From the NCBI RefSeq assembly GCF_025755255.1, contig NZ_JALIEB010000017.1, positions 1-64,000 on the forward strand: a stretch of DNA of 64,000 nt. Direction: 5' to 3'. The notes below the pieces were generated by a model, which was not told the DNA's origin, did no database searches, and saw only the letters and a program-made list of their open reading frames with translations. The translations under genes and the position numbers were made by a program. This stretch comes from Roseobacter sinensis. Its GTDB lineage: Bacteria > Pseudomonadota > Alphaproteobacteria > Rhodobacterales > Rhodobacteraceae. Below are positions 25,818 through 35,275 of the stretch, one piece after another (position 1 is the first letter of the stretch; every line of letters starts with the position of its first letter).

Positions 25818-26321
25818 ATGACCAGATTACCAACGGCTGCGGAAAACTTTGATGCGTTGTTGTTGCTGGTCGGGCGGCTCAATTACACATGGAGCAACAC
25901 GGAAAGCCTGCTGATCCACCTCATTGCTGGGTTGGCAGGCACCGACAAAGACACAGCCGTCATCATATTTTTGACCCTCAATACGACCCGTGCCAGGGTC
26001 GATCTGGTAGAGCGTTTGGCCAAGGCCGGAAAGACCCCGGAGGCGGAGAAAGCACGCATCCTTGATCTGACGAAGCGGTTCATGAAGTACTCTGCCCTTC
26101 GGAACAGATATAGCCACAGCATTTACTCCTTTGATCCGAAAAGCGGTGATGCCAGTACCATTCTGATGCGCATTGCAGACCGGAAAACCGACATCAAGCT
26201 GGGCCGGACAAGTGCGGTCGATCAAAATGCGATTGAGGAAGTCGAAGCAGCAATTTCCAGTGTTGCGCGGATCAACAAGGAGTGCTGGGCCATCATAACA
26301 GAGCTTGGATACCCGAAGTAG
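25818..26321 (+). CDS. Hypothetical HEPN-like protein
   Basis: A 167-residue, probably all-helical protein of no family I can name. It contains RNRYSH (about residues 96-101), matching the R-N-x3-H active-site pattern of HEPN ribonucleases, in a helix context (LTKRFMKYSALRNRYSH) typical of that fold. The N-terminal part WSNTESLLIHLIAGLAG also resembles HEPN-like families. It starts 7 bp after the LuxR stop, so the two are probably co-transcribed. RNase activity, or a role as a toxin, is speculative, and no antitoxin-like partner other than the LuxR protein is adjacent. Confidence 0.65.
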   Translation: MTRLPTAAENFDALLLLVGRLNYTWSNTESLLIHLIAGLAGTDKDTAVIIFLTLNTTRARVDLVERLAKAGKTPEAEKARILDLTKRFMKYSALRNRYSHSIYSFDPKSGDASTILMRIADRKTDIKLGRTSAVDQNAIEEVEAAISSVARINKECWAIITELGYPK

Positions 26322-27126
26322 CGAGGTCGATCTCGGTCGACTGATCTCGTTGCGGGGCACATTTTCTGGATCGGTTCGATCTGTGATGGCCGCTGATCGC
26401 CCAGGGCCTGCGCATGTCTCCGGTTCTGTGCATCAATGTCCTCTGTGGCGCCCGCCAGATGAAACCGCAGACCTGAGTGCCGCCGCGAACGACCGAATGG
26501 CACCGGCCGCCGAGGGTAAGACCAATTGGGGACGCAGTCAGATCATCCTGACCCGAGAAAACACCCCATGTTGTCACCTCAACAATGCTTTCTGGACGTT
26601 TCGTCACAATCCGTCGCCATCCGGCGCGCAATCCAATCGGGGTGATCGCTATTTGGCTCACGCTTTGGATTTTCCGCCTTTGTTTTATAGGTAAGTCGCA
26701 ACGGTTACGGATGGATCCTGCCATCGATTTGCCGAAGTGATTCAGGACTATTGAAGAAGCGCAGCGCCCTGGGCCCCAACAGGCCTGTGCCATGACTGGA
26801 CTTTCAGCCATCACGTTCCTGTCTAGACCGCTCACTGCTCGGCGGATGTCGCGGCTCGCCTTGGGCGCGCGGACGGCTTGGCCCGTGTGTCAGCACTATG
26901 GAGGTCGAGCATGGTATCGACCGCATCCTGCGCCGCGTCAATCTTTCAGGAACCCCGATCTGACTCGCCCTGAGTTGCCCGTTGACGCCGATTTGGCCTT
27001 AGTGCTTTGAGTTCACTGCACCGTCATCATGCCGTCGCGCCGAATGTCTGTTGGGATGGGCTGTCGTGCGGCAGCACGGCCCGTATATGAATGACCTCTT
27101 GGGACCACGGTTTGGCCTACGTAGTC
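26322..27126. other. Long intergenic region, no recognisable gene
   Basis: About 800 bases with open frames on both strands (26305-26694 plus, 26293-26835 minus), but neither translation shows a recognisable domain, and codon use looks random with many Arg, Ser and Cys. It may be decayed mobile or coding DNA; I could not identify a parent gene. Confidence 0.45.
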
Positions 27127-27861
27127 TCAACCAGGGGCAACACTGTTCTCCCGCTTTCTAAGCAGCGCTTCGCGCCCGACTTTCCGTTCAAAGGGAGACA
27201 GCGCGCTAAGCTGGAGCCAATCCGGGAATACCCTTTTTAGATCCCGCGGTCCTTCGACGCGAATGTGGCCGGATAACATCTCTTGGTTCAAGTCGCGAAA
27301 CCCGCGCCACGCTTCGATAAAACGCCGTATATCGGCATGCACGATCAGGTCGGACTCGTATCCCGGATATTTGAGGCACATGTCCGCCTGTCCATGCTCC
27401 ACCACAAGCCAGAAGCGGAAGATGCCCTTGTCATAGCCGCTGAAGGCAAACTCCATAACGGTGCGGACTTCCGGCATGGCTTCGATGTTTAACCTCGTAT
27501 GCATGCTCCAGGCCAGAAAGGCCGGGTCGAGATCCTCATGCTCCATGTCGCGCGACCACTTCTGCCCCCAGACCGCCAGGCTCATGATGATCGGGTCCAG
27601 ATCGCGCCCCGCATCGGTCAACTGATAGGAATAGCCGCGCTCATTCTCCAGCCTCTGCCGCGTGATCAACCCGGCATGTTCCAATTGCTTCAGCCGCTGG
27701 CTCAGCAGTGTGGCGGAAATCTTTGGAACGCCGCGATGGATCTCGTTGAACCGCGAACATCCGTCGATGACGCGGCTGATCACCAAGAGGGTCCAGCGCT
27801 CACAAAGCAACTCGGCGGCAAGCGCAAAGGGGCAGTATTGTCCGTATCCCTTGTAAGGCAT
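27127..27861 (-). CDS. HxlR family regulator with C-terminal SCP2-like domain
   Basis: A 244-residue regulator. The N-terminal HxlR winged helix is clear (CPFALAAELLCERWTLLVISRVIDG, then RFNEIHRGVPKISATLLSQRLKQLEHAGLI). The C-terminal half (about 120-230; FRFWLVVEHGQADMCLKYPGYESDLIVHADIRRFIEAW) resembles the sterol-carrier-like domain seen in some long HxlR proteins and may bind a hydrophobic ligand. ATG at 27861 is chosen over an in-frame TTG at 27873. It is divergent from a flavin oxidoreductase gene with a perfect palindrome between them. Confidence 0.88.
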   Translation of the reverse strand: MPYKGYGQYCPFALAAELLCERWTLLVISRVIDGCSRFNEIHRGVPKISATLLSQRLKQLEHAGLITRQRLENERGYSYQLTDAGRDLDPIIMSLAVWGQKWSRDMEHEDLDPAFLAWSMHTRLNIEAMPEVRTVMEFAFSGYDKGIFRFWLVVEHGQADMCLKYPGYESDLIVHADIRRFIEAWRGFRDLNQEMLSGHIRVEGPRDLKRVFPDWLQLSALSPFERKVGREALLRKRENSVAPG

Positions 27862-27924
27862 CGGGTCATCCAATCTCTATTTGCGTTGTGGCGCCATGGT
27901 CGGACGGCGCAGGCGCCGGTTCAA

Positions 27925-27939
27925 CTACAGAATCTGTAG
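27925..27939. promoter_or_regulatory. Palindromic operator for the HxlR regulator
   Basis: CTACAGA-A-TCTGTAG is a perfect 7-bp inverted repeat about a single base, centred between the divergent HxlR and oxidoreductase genes. A regulator-bound dimer site controlling both directions is the natural reading. Confidence 0.65.
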
Positions 27940-28016
27940 TGCTTCAGATTCCTTAGTTTCTTTCATTTGCCGATTTGCGATCTTGGGGGCGAGTGTATCA
28001 CAAGCCAGTCAGCATC

Positions 28017-29414
28017 ATGTCACTGAACGACCGCACGACCTTGCCCCGCCCGTTGGAGGATATCGCGATACCGCCGGCAGATGTCCGATACGACGCACGC
28101 CGGACCGTGTGGAACGCCATGATCGACCGATATCCGGCGCTGATCTGTCTGTGCAAGACCCCGACCGACGTGCAACGCGCTATCGCCCATGCCGCGCAAC
28201 AGGGGCGCAAGGTCTGTGTGCGGGGCGGGGGGCACAATATCGCGGGCACCGCCGTGGCCGACGGCGCGGTGATGCTGGACCTCTCCGGGATGAACCGAGT
28301 CGAGGTCGATCCTGCGGCAGCCCGCGTCCGGGTCGGCGGCGGCGCCACCTTTGCCGAGATCGATGCGGCGACGCAGGTGCATGGGCTTGTCGTGCCCGGC
28401 GGGGTTGTGTCCTCCACCGGCGTGGGTGGGCTCACGCTCGGCGGTGGCATCGGCTGGCTCGCGCGGCAGCGTGGTCTGAGCATCGACAGCCTGATCTCGG
28501 CCGAAGTCGTTCTGGCGGACGGCACCTGCCTGCGCGCTTCCGAGAGCCAGCATCCCGACCTGTTCTGGGCTCTGCGCGGCGGGGGCGGCAATTTCGGCGT
28601 CGTGACCGAATTCGAGTTCCGCGCATACCCTTTGGGTCCGCAAGTCTCCTTCGGCCCGACCTTCTTCGCGCTGGAGGATGCCGTGAGTGTCCTCTCCGCT
28701 TACGCGCAGCACGCTGAACACCTGACTCGAGACGCCTGCGTCTGGGCCAACCTGACGACCGCGCCGGCTGTGCCGGTGCTCGCCGAGAGATGGCATGGGC
28801 AAAAGGTGCTGATCCTGATGCAATTCCACGCCGCGGCATGGGATGAGGCTCAGCACGACCTCACACCCCTCTTCGGCGGCGTCGCGCCCTTGGGCAGCGC
28901 CTTCGCGCGACGCCCCTATACCGAAGCACAGCGCTTTCTCGACGACGCCTACGCCTTTGGCGCGCGCAACTACTGGCGCAGCCACAACCACCTGTCCCTG
29001 AGCGAGGCGCTAATCACAGATCTGGTCGATCTGGCATATGACCTGCCCACGCCGGCTTCCGAGTTGCTCATCTGTCAGCTTGGTGGCGCGGTGGGCGACG
29101 TTGACGCCGATGCCACCGCCTTTGCGCACCGGCACGTGCCCTTCCTGTCCACCCCGGGCGTACGCTGGGACAAGGCTCAGGACGATGCCGAGATGATTGG
29201 CTGGCTCAAAAACGCCTCGCGTCGCATCGCCGCCCACTCCGTGCCCGGCGCCTATGTTAACTTCATTGCCGAGGCGGGCGGTGCGGATGCGGCATATCAA
29301 CAGCACCTCGACCGGCTCAGCGCCATCAAACACCAATACGACCCTGGCAACATGTTCTGCGTGAACCAGAACATTACGCCTGCGCCGCTGTCACGGGCGC
29401 GCGCACCCGACTGA
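28017..29414 (+). CDS. FAD-binding oxidoreductase, berberine-bridge-enzyme type
   Basis: A 465-residue secondary-metabolism-type flavoprotein. The FAD-binding (PCMH) domain shows VCVRGGGHNIAGTAVADGAVMLDLSGM and VPGGVVSSTGVGGLTLGGGIGWLAR; the His of GGGH is the usual covalent-flavin position, while the second (Cys) site appears absent. The C-terminal BBE segment is YQQHLDRLSAIKHQYDPGNMFCVNQNI. The ATG at 28017 is preferred to the upstream TTG at 27975 for family length. It is probably controlled by the divergent HxlR protein. The substrate is unknown; relatives oxidise sugars, alkaloids or lignans. Confidence 0.87.
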   Translation: MSLNDRTTLPRPLEDIAIPPADVRYDARRTVWNAMIDRYPALICLCKTPTDVQRAIAHAAQQGRKVCVRGGGHNIAGTAVADGAVMLDLSGMNRVEVDPAAARVRVGGGATFAEIDAATQVHGLVVPGGVVSSTGVGGLTLGGGIGWLARQRGLSIDSLISAEVVLADGTCLRASESQHPDLFWALRGGGGNFGVVTEFEFRAYPLGPQVSFGPTFFALEDAVSVLSAYAQHAEHLTRDACVWANLTTAPAVPVLAERWHGQKVLILMQFHAAAWDEAQHDLTPLFGGVAPLGSAFARRPYTEAQRFLDDAYAFGARNYWRSHNHLSLSEALITDLVDLAYDLPTPASELLICQLGGAVGDVDADATAFAHRHVPFLSTPGVRWDKAQDDAEMIGWLKNASRRIAAHSVPGAYVNFIAEAGGADAAYQQHLDRLSAIKHQYDPGNMFCVNQNITPAPLSRARAPD

Positions 29415-29440
29415 CACTTGCACGAAAACAGGAGACAAAC

Positions 29441-30085
29441 ATGTCACGTGACCCATCCGCCATCAGAGGGGCTCTGGCGGTACCCCTCGTGGCTTGCTTG
29501 GCATTTGGTACCGCTCATGCCGAAGGCATGACCCACGCCATGGAGCGCATGGCGACAGATGCAACGCCAGCGCGCGCGATCGCTAACACCACCGCCGAAC
29601 TCCACGCCGACGCCAAGGGCGTGCGCATGACGATTCAGACGAGGGAACTGACACCGGGCCATGTGACCACAGCATGGTGGGTGATCATGACAAATCCCGC
29701 CGACTGCGGTCAGACGCCGTGCCGCGCAGAGGATGTGATCGGCCGCGCCGACGAGGTCGGCACACAGATCGTCTTTGCCGATGGTGCGGTGAATGCCCCG
29801 GACGGCACTGCCCGTTTCGCCGCCTACCTTCCTGCAGGTACGGTTGCAAGTGGGTGGTACGACCGCAACATCCCCGACCTCTCACGGGCCGAAATCCACC
29901 GCGTTTTGAACGACCACGGACCTTTGACCCCCGAAATCGCCGCCTCCATGCTCACCTCGTATCGCGGGGGCTGCTCGGACGAGAGCCTCCCGCGCCCGTT
30001 CCCTGACGCAGCGAAGGCTGACGGGATCGCCGGACGCAACCCATGCGTCCTAATCCAAGATGCGATCTTCGTGCCGCAGAAATAG
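29441..30085 (+). CDS. Secreted protein of unknown function
   Basis: A 214-residue protein with a signal peptide (ALAVPLVACLAFGTAHAEG; cleavage after AHA likely). The mature part is a beta-rich domain with an early strand (GVRMTIQTRELTPGHVTTAWWVIM), two close Cys in CGQTPC and later Cys in GGCSD and NPC that may form disulfides. It follows the oxidoreductase by 26 bp with an AGGAGA ribosome site, so it is probably in the same operon and secreted to the periplasm. I do not recognise the family. Confidence 0.75.
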   Translation: MSRDPSAIRGALAVPLVACLAFGTAHAEGMTHAMERMATDATPARAIANTTAELHADAKGVRMTIQTRELTPGHVTTAWWVIMTNPADCGQTPCRAEDVIGRADEVGTQIVFADGAVNAPDGTARFAAYLPAGTVASGWYDRNIPDLSRAEIHRVLNDHGPLTPEIAASMLTSYRGGCSDESLPRPFPDAAKADGIAGRNPCVLIQDAIFVPQK

Positions 30086-30189
30086 AGAAAGGGGAAGGGG
30101 GCTGTGCCCAGGCACTTGAAAATGCTGCAAAGCCCGACGCGCAGGATCGTGTAGAAAACCCAAAGCACAGACATGCTGGAGAGTGCACG

Positions 30190-30957
30190 ATGCAACGCAA
30201 CTACTTGTCGATCAATCGCGATATCTGGAACGCTGACGCGGCAAATTGGGTCGACTTCGCGCAGGCCCGATGGGCGCTTGAGACGCCGGAATGGGGCAAT
30301 TGGGGCAATCCCGAAACCGACCTCAACCTGCTTCCAGCCGATATGGCTGGCATGAACGCAGTCGAACTCGGCTGCGGAACGGGATATGTCTCCTACTGGA
30401 TGCACCGACGCGGTGCGCGGGTGACCGGGATCGATATCTCGACGGAACAGCTTGGCACCGCCCGCAACCTCGCCACCGCCCATCGCGCCGACATCACATT
30501 CATCGAGGGCAATGCCGAGGCGACGGGCCTGCCCGAGAACCGCTTCGACTTTGCCATCTCCGAATACGGCGCATCCATTTGGTGCCCGCCGGACAAGTGG
30601 CTCACCGAGGCATGGCGGGTGCTGCGCCCCGGCGGGCGCTTGGTCTTTCTTGGCAACCACCCCCTGTCACTGATCTGCTCCCCCCTCGATGGCGCGCCCG
30701 CCGAGCGGATGCTGCACCGACCCTATCGCGATATGTGGGGCGCTGACTGGACCAAGGTTGAGTTCGAGCCCACGGGCGTGTGTTTCAACCTTACAATCGC
30801 CGATTGGTGGAACCTGTTCGCAGATGTCGGCTTTGGTGTCACAAGGTATCAAGAACTCTATGCGCCTGACCATACTCAAGGCAGCCGTGCCGCGATTACC
30901 GCCGATTGGGCGAAGAGTTACCCGGTCGAACAGGTCTGGCACCTCGACAAGCTGTGA
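30190..30957 (+). CDS. SAM-dependent methyltransferase, class I
   Basis: A 255-residue methyltransferase. Motif I is VELGCGTGYVSYWMHRRG, followed by acidic motif GIDISTEQ, then ITFIEGNAEATGLPENRFDFAISEYG and the post-motif LTEAWRVLRPGGRLVFLGNHP. The start at 30190 has GGAG upstream; the longer frame from 30043 overlaps the preceding secreted-protein gene and lacks similarity. The acceptor is unknown. It may belong to the same run as the oxidoreductase and secreted protein. Confidence 0.87.
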   Translation: MQRNYLSINRDIWNADAANWVDFAQARWALETPEWGNWGNPETDLNLLPADMAGMNAVELGCGTGYVSYWMHRRGARVTGIDISTEQLGTARNLATAHRADITFIEGNAEATGLPENRFDFAISEYGASIWCPPDKWLTEAWRVLRPGGRLVFLGNHPLSLICSPLDGAPAERMLHRPYRDMWGADWTKVEFEPTGVCFNLTIADWWNLFADVGFGVTRYQELYAPDHTQGSRAAITADWAKSYPVEQVWHLDKL

Positions 30958-31405
30958 TGATTTTTTTCTCGCGCAATGTGCGAATTAGACGGAAGCCAAA
31001 TGTGATTGTCTTGTTTGGATGGCTCCTGCATAGCACGACATTTTCGAGCTGATATGTGCATTTGTCAGAAGCAGTCCTGTGTCGAGCCTGATGGCGCGGT
31101 CTTGACCGCTGGCCTTGATGAGGTCCGCAAACCAGGTCCCTTACAGCTTTGCGGGCTATGCTGCCCGGGCCATTCGGCGGTGTCTTCTGCTTCTGGCGGC
31201 TGACTTGTGCACCATCATCTCGCAGGTCTTGCTAACGGATTGTGCCTCTCAGGCTGTGCGTGGCTTGCAGGGTTCGTTCCGGCTCAGTGCGGCCCAGATG
31301 CTTCTGGCGGTCTTGTTGGCTGGGGGCAACGGTCGCGACACGCGCGGGTTTGCGTTCGAGCAGCGACGTCAGCTAGGTGCTGGCGCGTTCTGAATGTGAC
31401 CGAGT
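30958..31405. other. Intergenic region next to IS relic, no gene seen
   Basis: About 450 bases lacking a credible gene. Short plus-strand frames (31006-31203, 31115-31393) show no family features. It directly abuts an IS110 transposase relic, so it may include further remnants of insertion or rearrangement. Confidence 0.5.
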
Positions 31406-31760
31406 TTACCTGACGAGTGATATCATCCCAACCACCAACGATTGCCTGAGATACTGGTCGCCCATTTTTGTTATCGGCCCAAGCGTCTCCTTGCCTCTGC
31501 CGGATTTACTTGCAGGTGTCAGGCCGAGGCAGGCAGCGCCCTCCCGGCCATTCCTGAACGGATGCCCGTCTCCGATGCGGGCGATGATGGCGGACGCCGT
31601 CACTGCGCCGATGCCAGGTATCGTGCGCAGCAGATGACCGCGCGCATCCTCCTTGGCGACGTGCTTCAGGCGCTCCTCGTCCCAGCGAACCTGCCTGTGC
31701 AAGTCCATGAACCTGAAAAACGTTCTTGGCCAGATCCAGGCCAATCGCGCTAAATTGCAT
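31406..31760 (-). pseudogene. IS110 family transposase relic
   Basis: The N terminus of an IS110-type transposase (MQFSAIGLDLAKNVFQVHG, from 31760, containing the first catalytic Asp region) is joined in another frame to a C-terminal part. That part includes RWDEERLKHVAKEDARGHLL and the family's helix-hairpin-helix TIPGIGAVTASAIIARIGDG, then GLTPASKSGRGKETLGPITKMGDQYLR. Intact members have about 340 residues; here an internal deletion of roughly 200 residues and a frame change leave about 120, and the C-terminal tail is also cut. The element is dead. Confidence 0.85.
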
Positions 31761-32046
31761 GGGGTGGCTCCTTTCCAAAGCAGATATAGACACCTGCACT
31801 ACGGCGCAGTGCGACGCCGGTGGAAGCAGTAGCCCTCCACCCCATCAGCTTTGGTGCGCGACCGCAGCATCGCGACATTGTGCTGTGAGCCAGCAGGGCC
31901 GTACCCGCTTGAGCTTGACTGACCGAACAATACGCTGCTGCACGTGCTCGGAGGCCGACACTGAGCCCAAGTTTCCGATGCTGAACATCAACGACTGGCC
32001 GCCTTTGTCGAAACACAGCGGGCAGATCGGACTACGGCTCAAAAAC

Positions 32047-33270
32047 CTATCGAACGCTCTCTTTCATAGATGCGTACGACAAGATGCCGGCAACTGTGGT
32101 CAGCGTGAGTAGAAGTATTATCGCACTGGTCCAGCCGGACATTTCGAAAACTTGACCAATCAGCCAGGCCCCGACAATGCCGCCGACATAGTAACTCGAG
32201 AGATAAATCCCATTGGCGGCGGCATGATCATGCGTCACGGTTCGCGCCACCGATGCCGTCGCCACGGATTGTGCGAAGAAGAGACCCGCCCCGACCAGGG
32301 CCAAGCCGAGAAGAAAGCCGGGCAACCACGATGTCAACAAAAGCCCAAGACCGATCAGGGATGCGAGTATGCCCAGTTGAAAAGCGCGGGCAGCACCAAG
32401 GCTTGGAATGGCTTTGGCGGCAATTGGGGTCGTAAAGATCGCGGGCAGAAACACGAAATATGTCAAGCCAATTGCAGCTTGAGACAATGCAAACACCTCG
32501 GAGGCCAATATGAAATTCGCATAGGTGAAGGTGGCCACGAAGACAAACAACAAGATGAACCCGATGGCGATCATCGCCAAAAGACGCAGGTTCTTGGCGT
32601 GATCCGCCCAGGCCGCGAGAACAGAGTTACTGTCTTCGCGCGTGATTGGTTCAGAGCGTCCCCCGAAGTACAGATAGGCGGCGATCGCTCCGAGAAGATT
32701 GAGCACGGCGAACCCGAGAAAGCTTTCAGCAAGGCCGAGGTTGTCTGTAAGCCCGGCCGCCATCAACCGGCCCAGAAGGTTCGACGCCACGTTGCCGGTG
32801 ATGTAGGCGGCCATCGCACCGCCCAGGGCTGTCACCGAGCATATCTCAGACAAATAGGTCAGGGTCAGCGTGAAGGCCGCTGCCATGAACACGCCTTGCG
32901 CCACGCGCAGAAGCGTGAACGTCGTCAGATCATTGGTGAATGCAAGCGCCATCGTTGGCAGCGACAGTAGGGCAAGGCAGACCCAGATCCCACGTCTGCG
33001 GTCGATATGGCGCGCGAAGATTGCCACGATGAGGCTCGACGCAGCCATCCCAATGGTAGAGGCATTCACGGCAAAGCCCATGGTAGCCGGGCTGACCCCA
33101 TAGGTTTCCACCAGGGTAGGCAAAAGCGCCTGAGATCCGAACAAATCGATCAGAGTGAGGAACGCAATCAAGGCAATCATGCTCGATCGTGTGATGACGG
33201 CCCGCCGATCCTCGGGCGGCTTATCGGCAATGGCGTCTGCCACGCCTGTCATCTGTGACGCCAGGCTCAT
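32047..33270 (-). CDS. MFS transporter
   Basis: A 407-residue, 12-span major facilitator. The first span reads SSMIALIAFLTLIDLFGSQALLPTLVETYGVSPATMGFAVN; the loop-2 motif is present as FARHIDRRRGIW (a variant of GxLaDrxGrr). A cytoplasmic loop near the middle holds GRSEPITREDSN. The C-terminal spans include ANGIYLSSYYVGGIVGAWLIGQVFE. The start at 33270 fits the family; the frame is open to 33354. Substrate unknown; many relatives are drug or metabolite exporters. It stands alone. Confidence 0.87.
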   Translation of the reverse strand: MSLASQMTGVADAIADKPPEDRRAVITRSSMIALIAFLTLIDLFGSQALLPTLVETYGVSPATMGFAVNASTIGMAASSLIVAIFARHIDRRRGIWVCLALLSLPTMALAFTNDLTTFTLLRVAQGVFMAAAFTLTLTYLSEICSVTALGGAMAAYITGNVASNLLGRLMAAGLTDNLGLAESFLGFAVLNLLGAIAAYLYFGGRSEPITREDSNSVLAAWADHAKNLRLLAMIAIGFILLFVFVATFTYANFILASEVFALSQAAIGLTYFVFLPAIFTTPIAAKAIPSLGAARAFQLGILASLIGLGLLLTSWLPGFLLGLALVGAGLFFAQSVATASVARTVTHDHAAANGIYLSSYYVGGIVGAWLIGQVFEMSGWTSAIILLLTLTTVAGILSYASMKESVR

Positions 33271-33565
33271 GGCGGTTATTCCGTGGTGGCGTGCGTGGGA
33301 CGCCCGAGGGGCGATACTTTTGCGGCGATGCGCAGAGAGTGGACAGCGCCGCAAAACCGCTTTGCCAGCAAGCCGCTCGCAAGCTTTGCGCTATGCTCAT
33401 GCGCCAGAACCATATCCGCCATCAGCAAATGTGATACAGTCCGTGCGCTCAACGGGCCGTCGGGCTGGTGGACACCGAAAGGGGACAGATTGCCTGGGTC
33501 AGAGGCCAGAGGGGCAGGGCAGGGCACCCTGACACGGGGCTTGCCAGAGAAGGTCAGCACCGGAT

Positions 33566-34669
33566 TCACAGCACATTTCCAATCTTGGCTTTGAGATCCA
33601 GAATGTTGTCGCCAGAAGGCGCCCCAAAATCGTCGAACATCGCCGAGAGATCGAAGGTCGAACGCGTCTCGATGTCATCAAAATGCACCTTTAGCCAACG
33701 GTCTGCCGCGGCGCGTCCAATATCACGCAGATGCACAAGAAAAGCCCACTCGGAATTCAGCTTGGAGGAGGCCCCCATCGAAAGCATCTCGCGGCATCCG
33801 TCGTCGATCATGTGCATGTTCATCCGGCGGTAATCCCGCTCTGACAGAGCGCCTTGGTCAATCAACTGGTCAATCAGATGGATGGCCCTCAAGTCGCGCA
33901 AAAGCGACGCGTTGAACGTGATCTCATTGACCCGATTCTGGATGTCGCGCGCGCGCGTTGGCGTACCCGGACGTTTCAGCGGATTGATCTGTATGATCAG
34001 GATGTCCGAAGCGGGCGAGTGATCGATGAAGGGAAAAAGGACCGGATTGCCCATGTATCCGCCGTCCCAGTATGGAACGCCATCAATCTCAACGGCCTTG
34101 AACATGAAGGGCAGACAGGCCGAGGCCATCACCACATCGAGCGTGATCTCATGCCGATGGAACACTCTCGAGCGTCCGGTTTCCACATTTGTGGCCGAGA
34201 TGAAGACGCCCATGTCCTTTTCGCCGGAAACTTTTCCGAAATCGATGAAATCCTCAACGACATCACGCAGCGGATTCATGTCAAACGGGTTGAGATCGTA
34301 GGGTGACGCCATGCGGCTCAGGAGATCCATCCAGAAATAGCCGGGGTTGGCATCCAAGGACCAATTGCCGGTCATCATGTCGAAGGGCGTGCGTTTCAGC
34401 GGACTGGTTTGCCCGGCGCGAGACACCGTGCGCCAAAAGGCTTCGAGGGCGTCACGCGCACCATCCGCGCCGTTGTCATACATGCCCTGCGCGGCGACCA
34501 CGGCGTTCATCGCACCGGCACTGGTGCCGGAGATGGCTTCGATCCACAGTCTGTCTTCTTCAAACATGCGATCCAGCACGCCCCAGGTGAAGGCGCCATG
34601 TGATCCGCCCCCCTGAAGAGCCAGATTGATCGACTTCTCATGCCGTTTCTGGCGACCTCTGCCTTTCAT
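33566..34669 (-). CDS. Patatin-like phospholipase
   Basis: A 367-residue lipid acyl hydrolase. The oxyanion loop is LALQGGGSHGAFTWGVLDR, the nucleophile elbow is ISGTSAGAMNA (Ser of GTSAG) and the catalytic Asp lies in YWDGGYMGNPVLFPF. The early start with basic residues (MKGRGRQKRHEKS) suggests no signal peptide. In related Rhodobacterales this gene often sits directly beside 3-hydroxybutyrate dehydrogenase; here that neighbour is decayed 18 bp upstream. A role in polyhydroxybutyrate or membrane-lipid turnover is plausible. Confidence 0.9.
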   Translation of the reverse strand: MKGRGRQKRHEKSINLALQGGGSHGAFTWGVLDRMFEEDRLWIEAISGTSAGAMNAVVAAQGMYDNGADGARDALEAFWRTVSRAGQTSPLKRTPFDMMTGNWSLDANPGYFWMDLLSRMASPYDLNPFDMNPLRDVVEDFIDFGKVSGEKDMGVFISATNVETGRSRVFHRHEITLDVVMASACLPFMFKAVEIDGVPYWDGGYMGNPVLFPFIDHSPASDILIIQINPLKRPGTPTRARDIQNRVNEITFNASLLRDLRAIHLIDQLIDQGALSERDYRRMNMHMIDDGCREMLSMGASSKLNSEWAFLVHLRDIGRAAADRWLKVHFDDIETRSTFDLSAMFDDFGAPSGDNILDLKAKIGNVL

Positions 34670-34687
34670 ACCATATCCTCTCTCGGA

Positions 34688-35275
34688 TCAATGCGCAGTC
34701 CAACCACCGTCAACGGGCAACGCCGTTCCTGTCAGATGCGCGGCTTCGTCAAACACAAAAGCTGCGCACAGCGCGCGGCGTTGTTTGACCGTGACCAACT
34801 CCTTGGTCACTTGCGCGTCGGGCAAAGCACCTCGCTTGACGCCTTCTTTTCCGATATCGAAGGCTTTGACCGTGTCCGGGATTTGTTGTTTCGACATCGG
34901 TGCCAGGACGTGTCCTGAAGATGTCGCGCCGACGTTCCCGGCTTGGTCAGGGACGGTCTTCCCCAGCCCGACACGCCCCCGTTTGGTAGTCACATGAGCC
35001 GCATTATTGGGTGATGTGATAAGGCCATGCGCCGAAGCTGCTCTTTTGGTCCGTCCCCATTTTCGCGCTTTCATCGCGTGCAGCGCATGTCGGATCGTAC
35101 GAGAGGAGTTTTGCACGTTTGTCGCAATGATGCCGGGCCATCGTTCCGCCAAAAAACCCTCAATCTGCTCTATGTGCTGCATAAAAGCAGTCTTGGCCGA
35201 TGCGTGCACGGGGCCACCATCGGTGCCGTTGGTACATCCTGTTATTGTTGCGCATGCCATAGCAGCGTCTTTCAT
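34688..35275 (-). pseudogene. Decayed D-3-hydroxybutyrate dehydrogenase (bdhA-like)
   Basis: An open frame of 195 codons that reads as a corroded short-chain dehydrogenase. Recognisable are TITGCTNGTDGG (degraded TGxxxGIG cofactor loop), FLAERWPGIIATNVQNS, AMKARKWGR, ASAHGLITSPNNAAHVTTKRG, QIPDTVKA, TKELVTVKQ and the C-terminal LTGTALPVDGGWTAH, which is characteristic of BdhA. Roughly 65-70 residues are missing between the cofactor loop and the central part. The catalytic Tyr of YxxxK is replaced by His (AAHVTTK), so no activity is expected. A functional bdhA may exist elsewhere. Confidence 0.82.

Noticed and set aside
26293-26835. 180-codon minus-strand frame and overlapping 129-codon plus-strand frame
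   Set aside because: Neither shows a domain, ribosome site or plausible composition; recorded as an unexplained gap.
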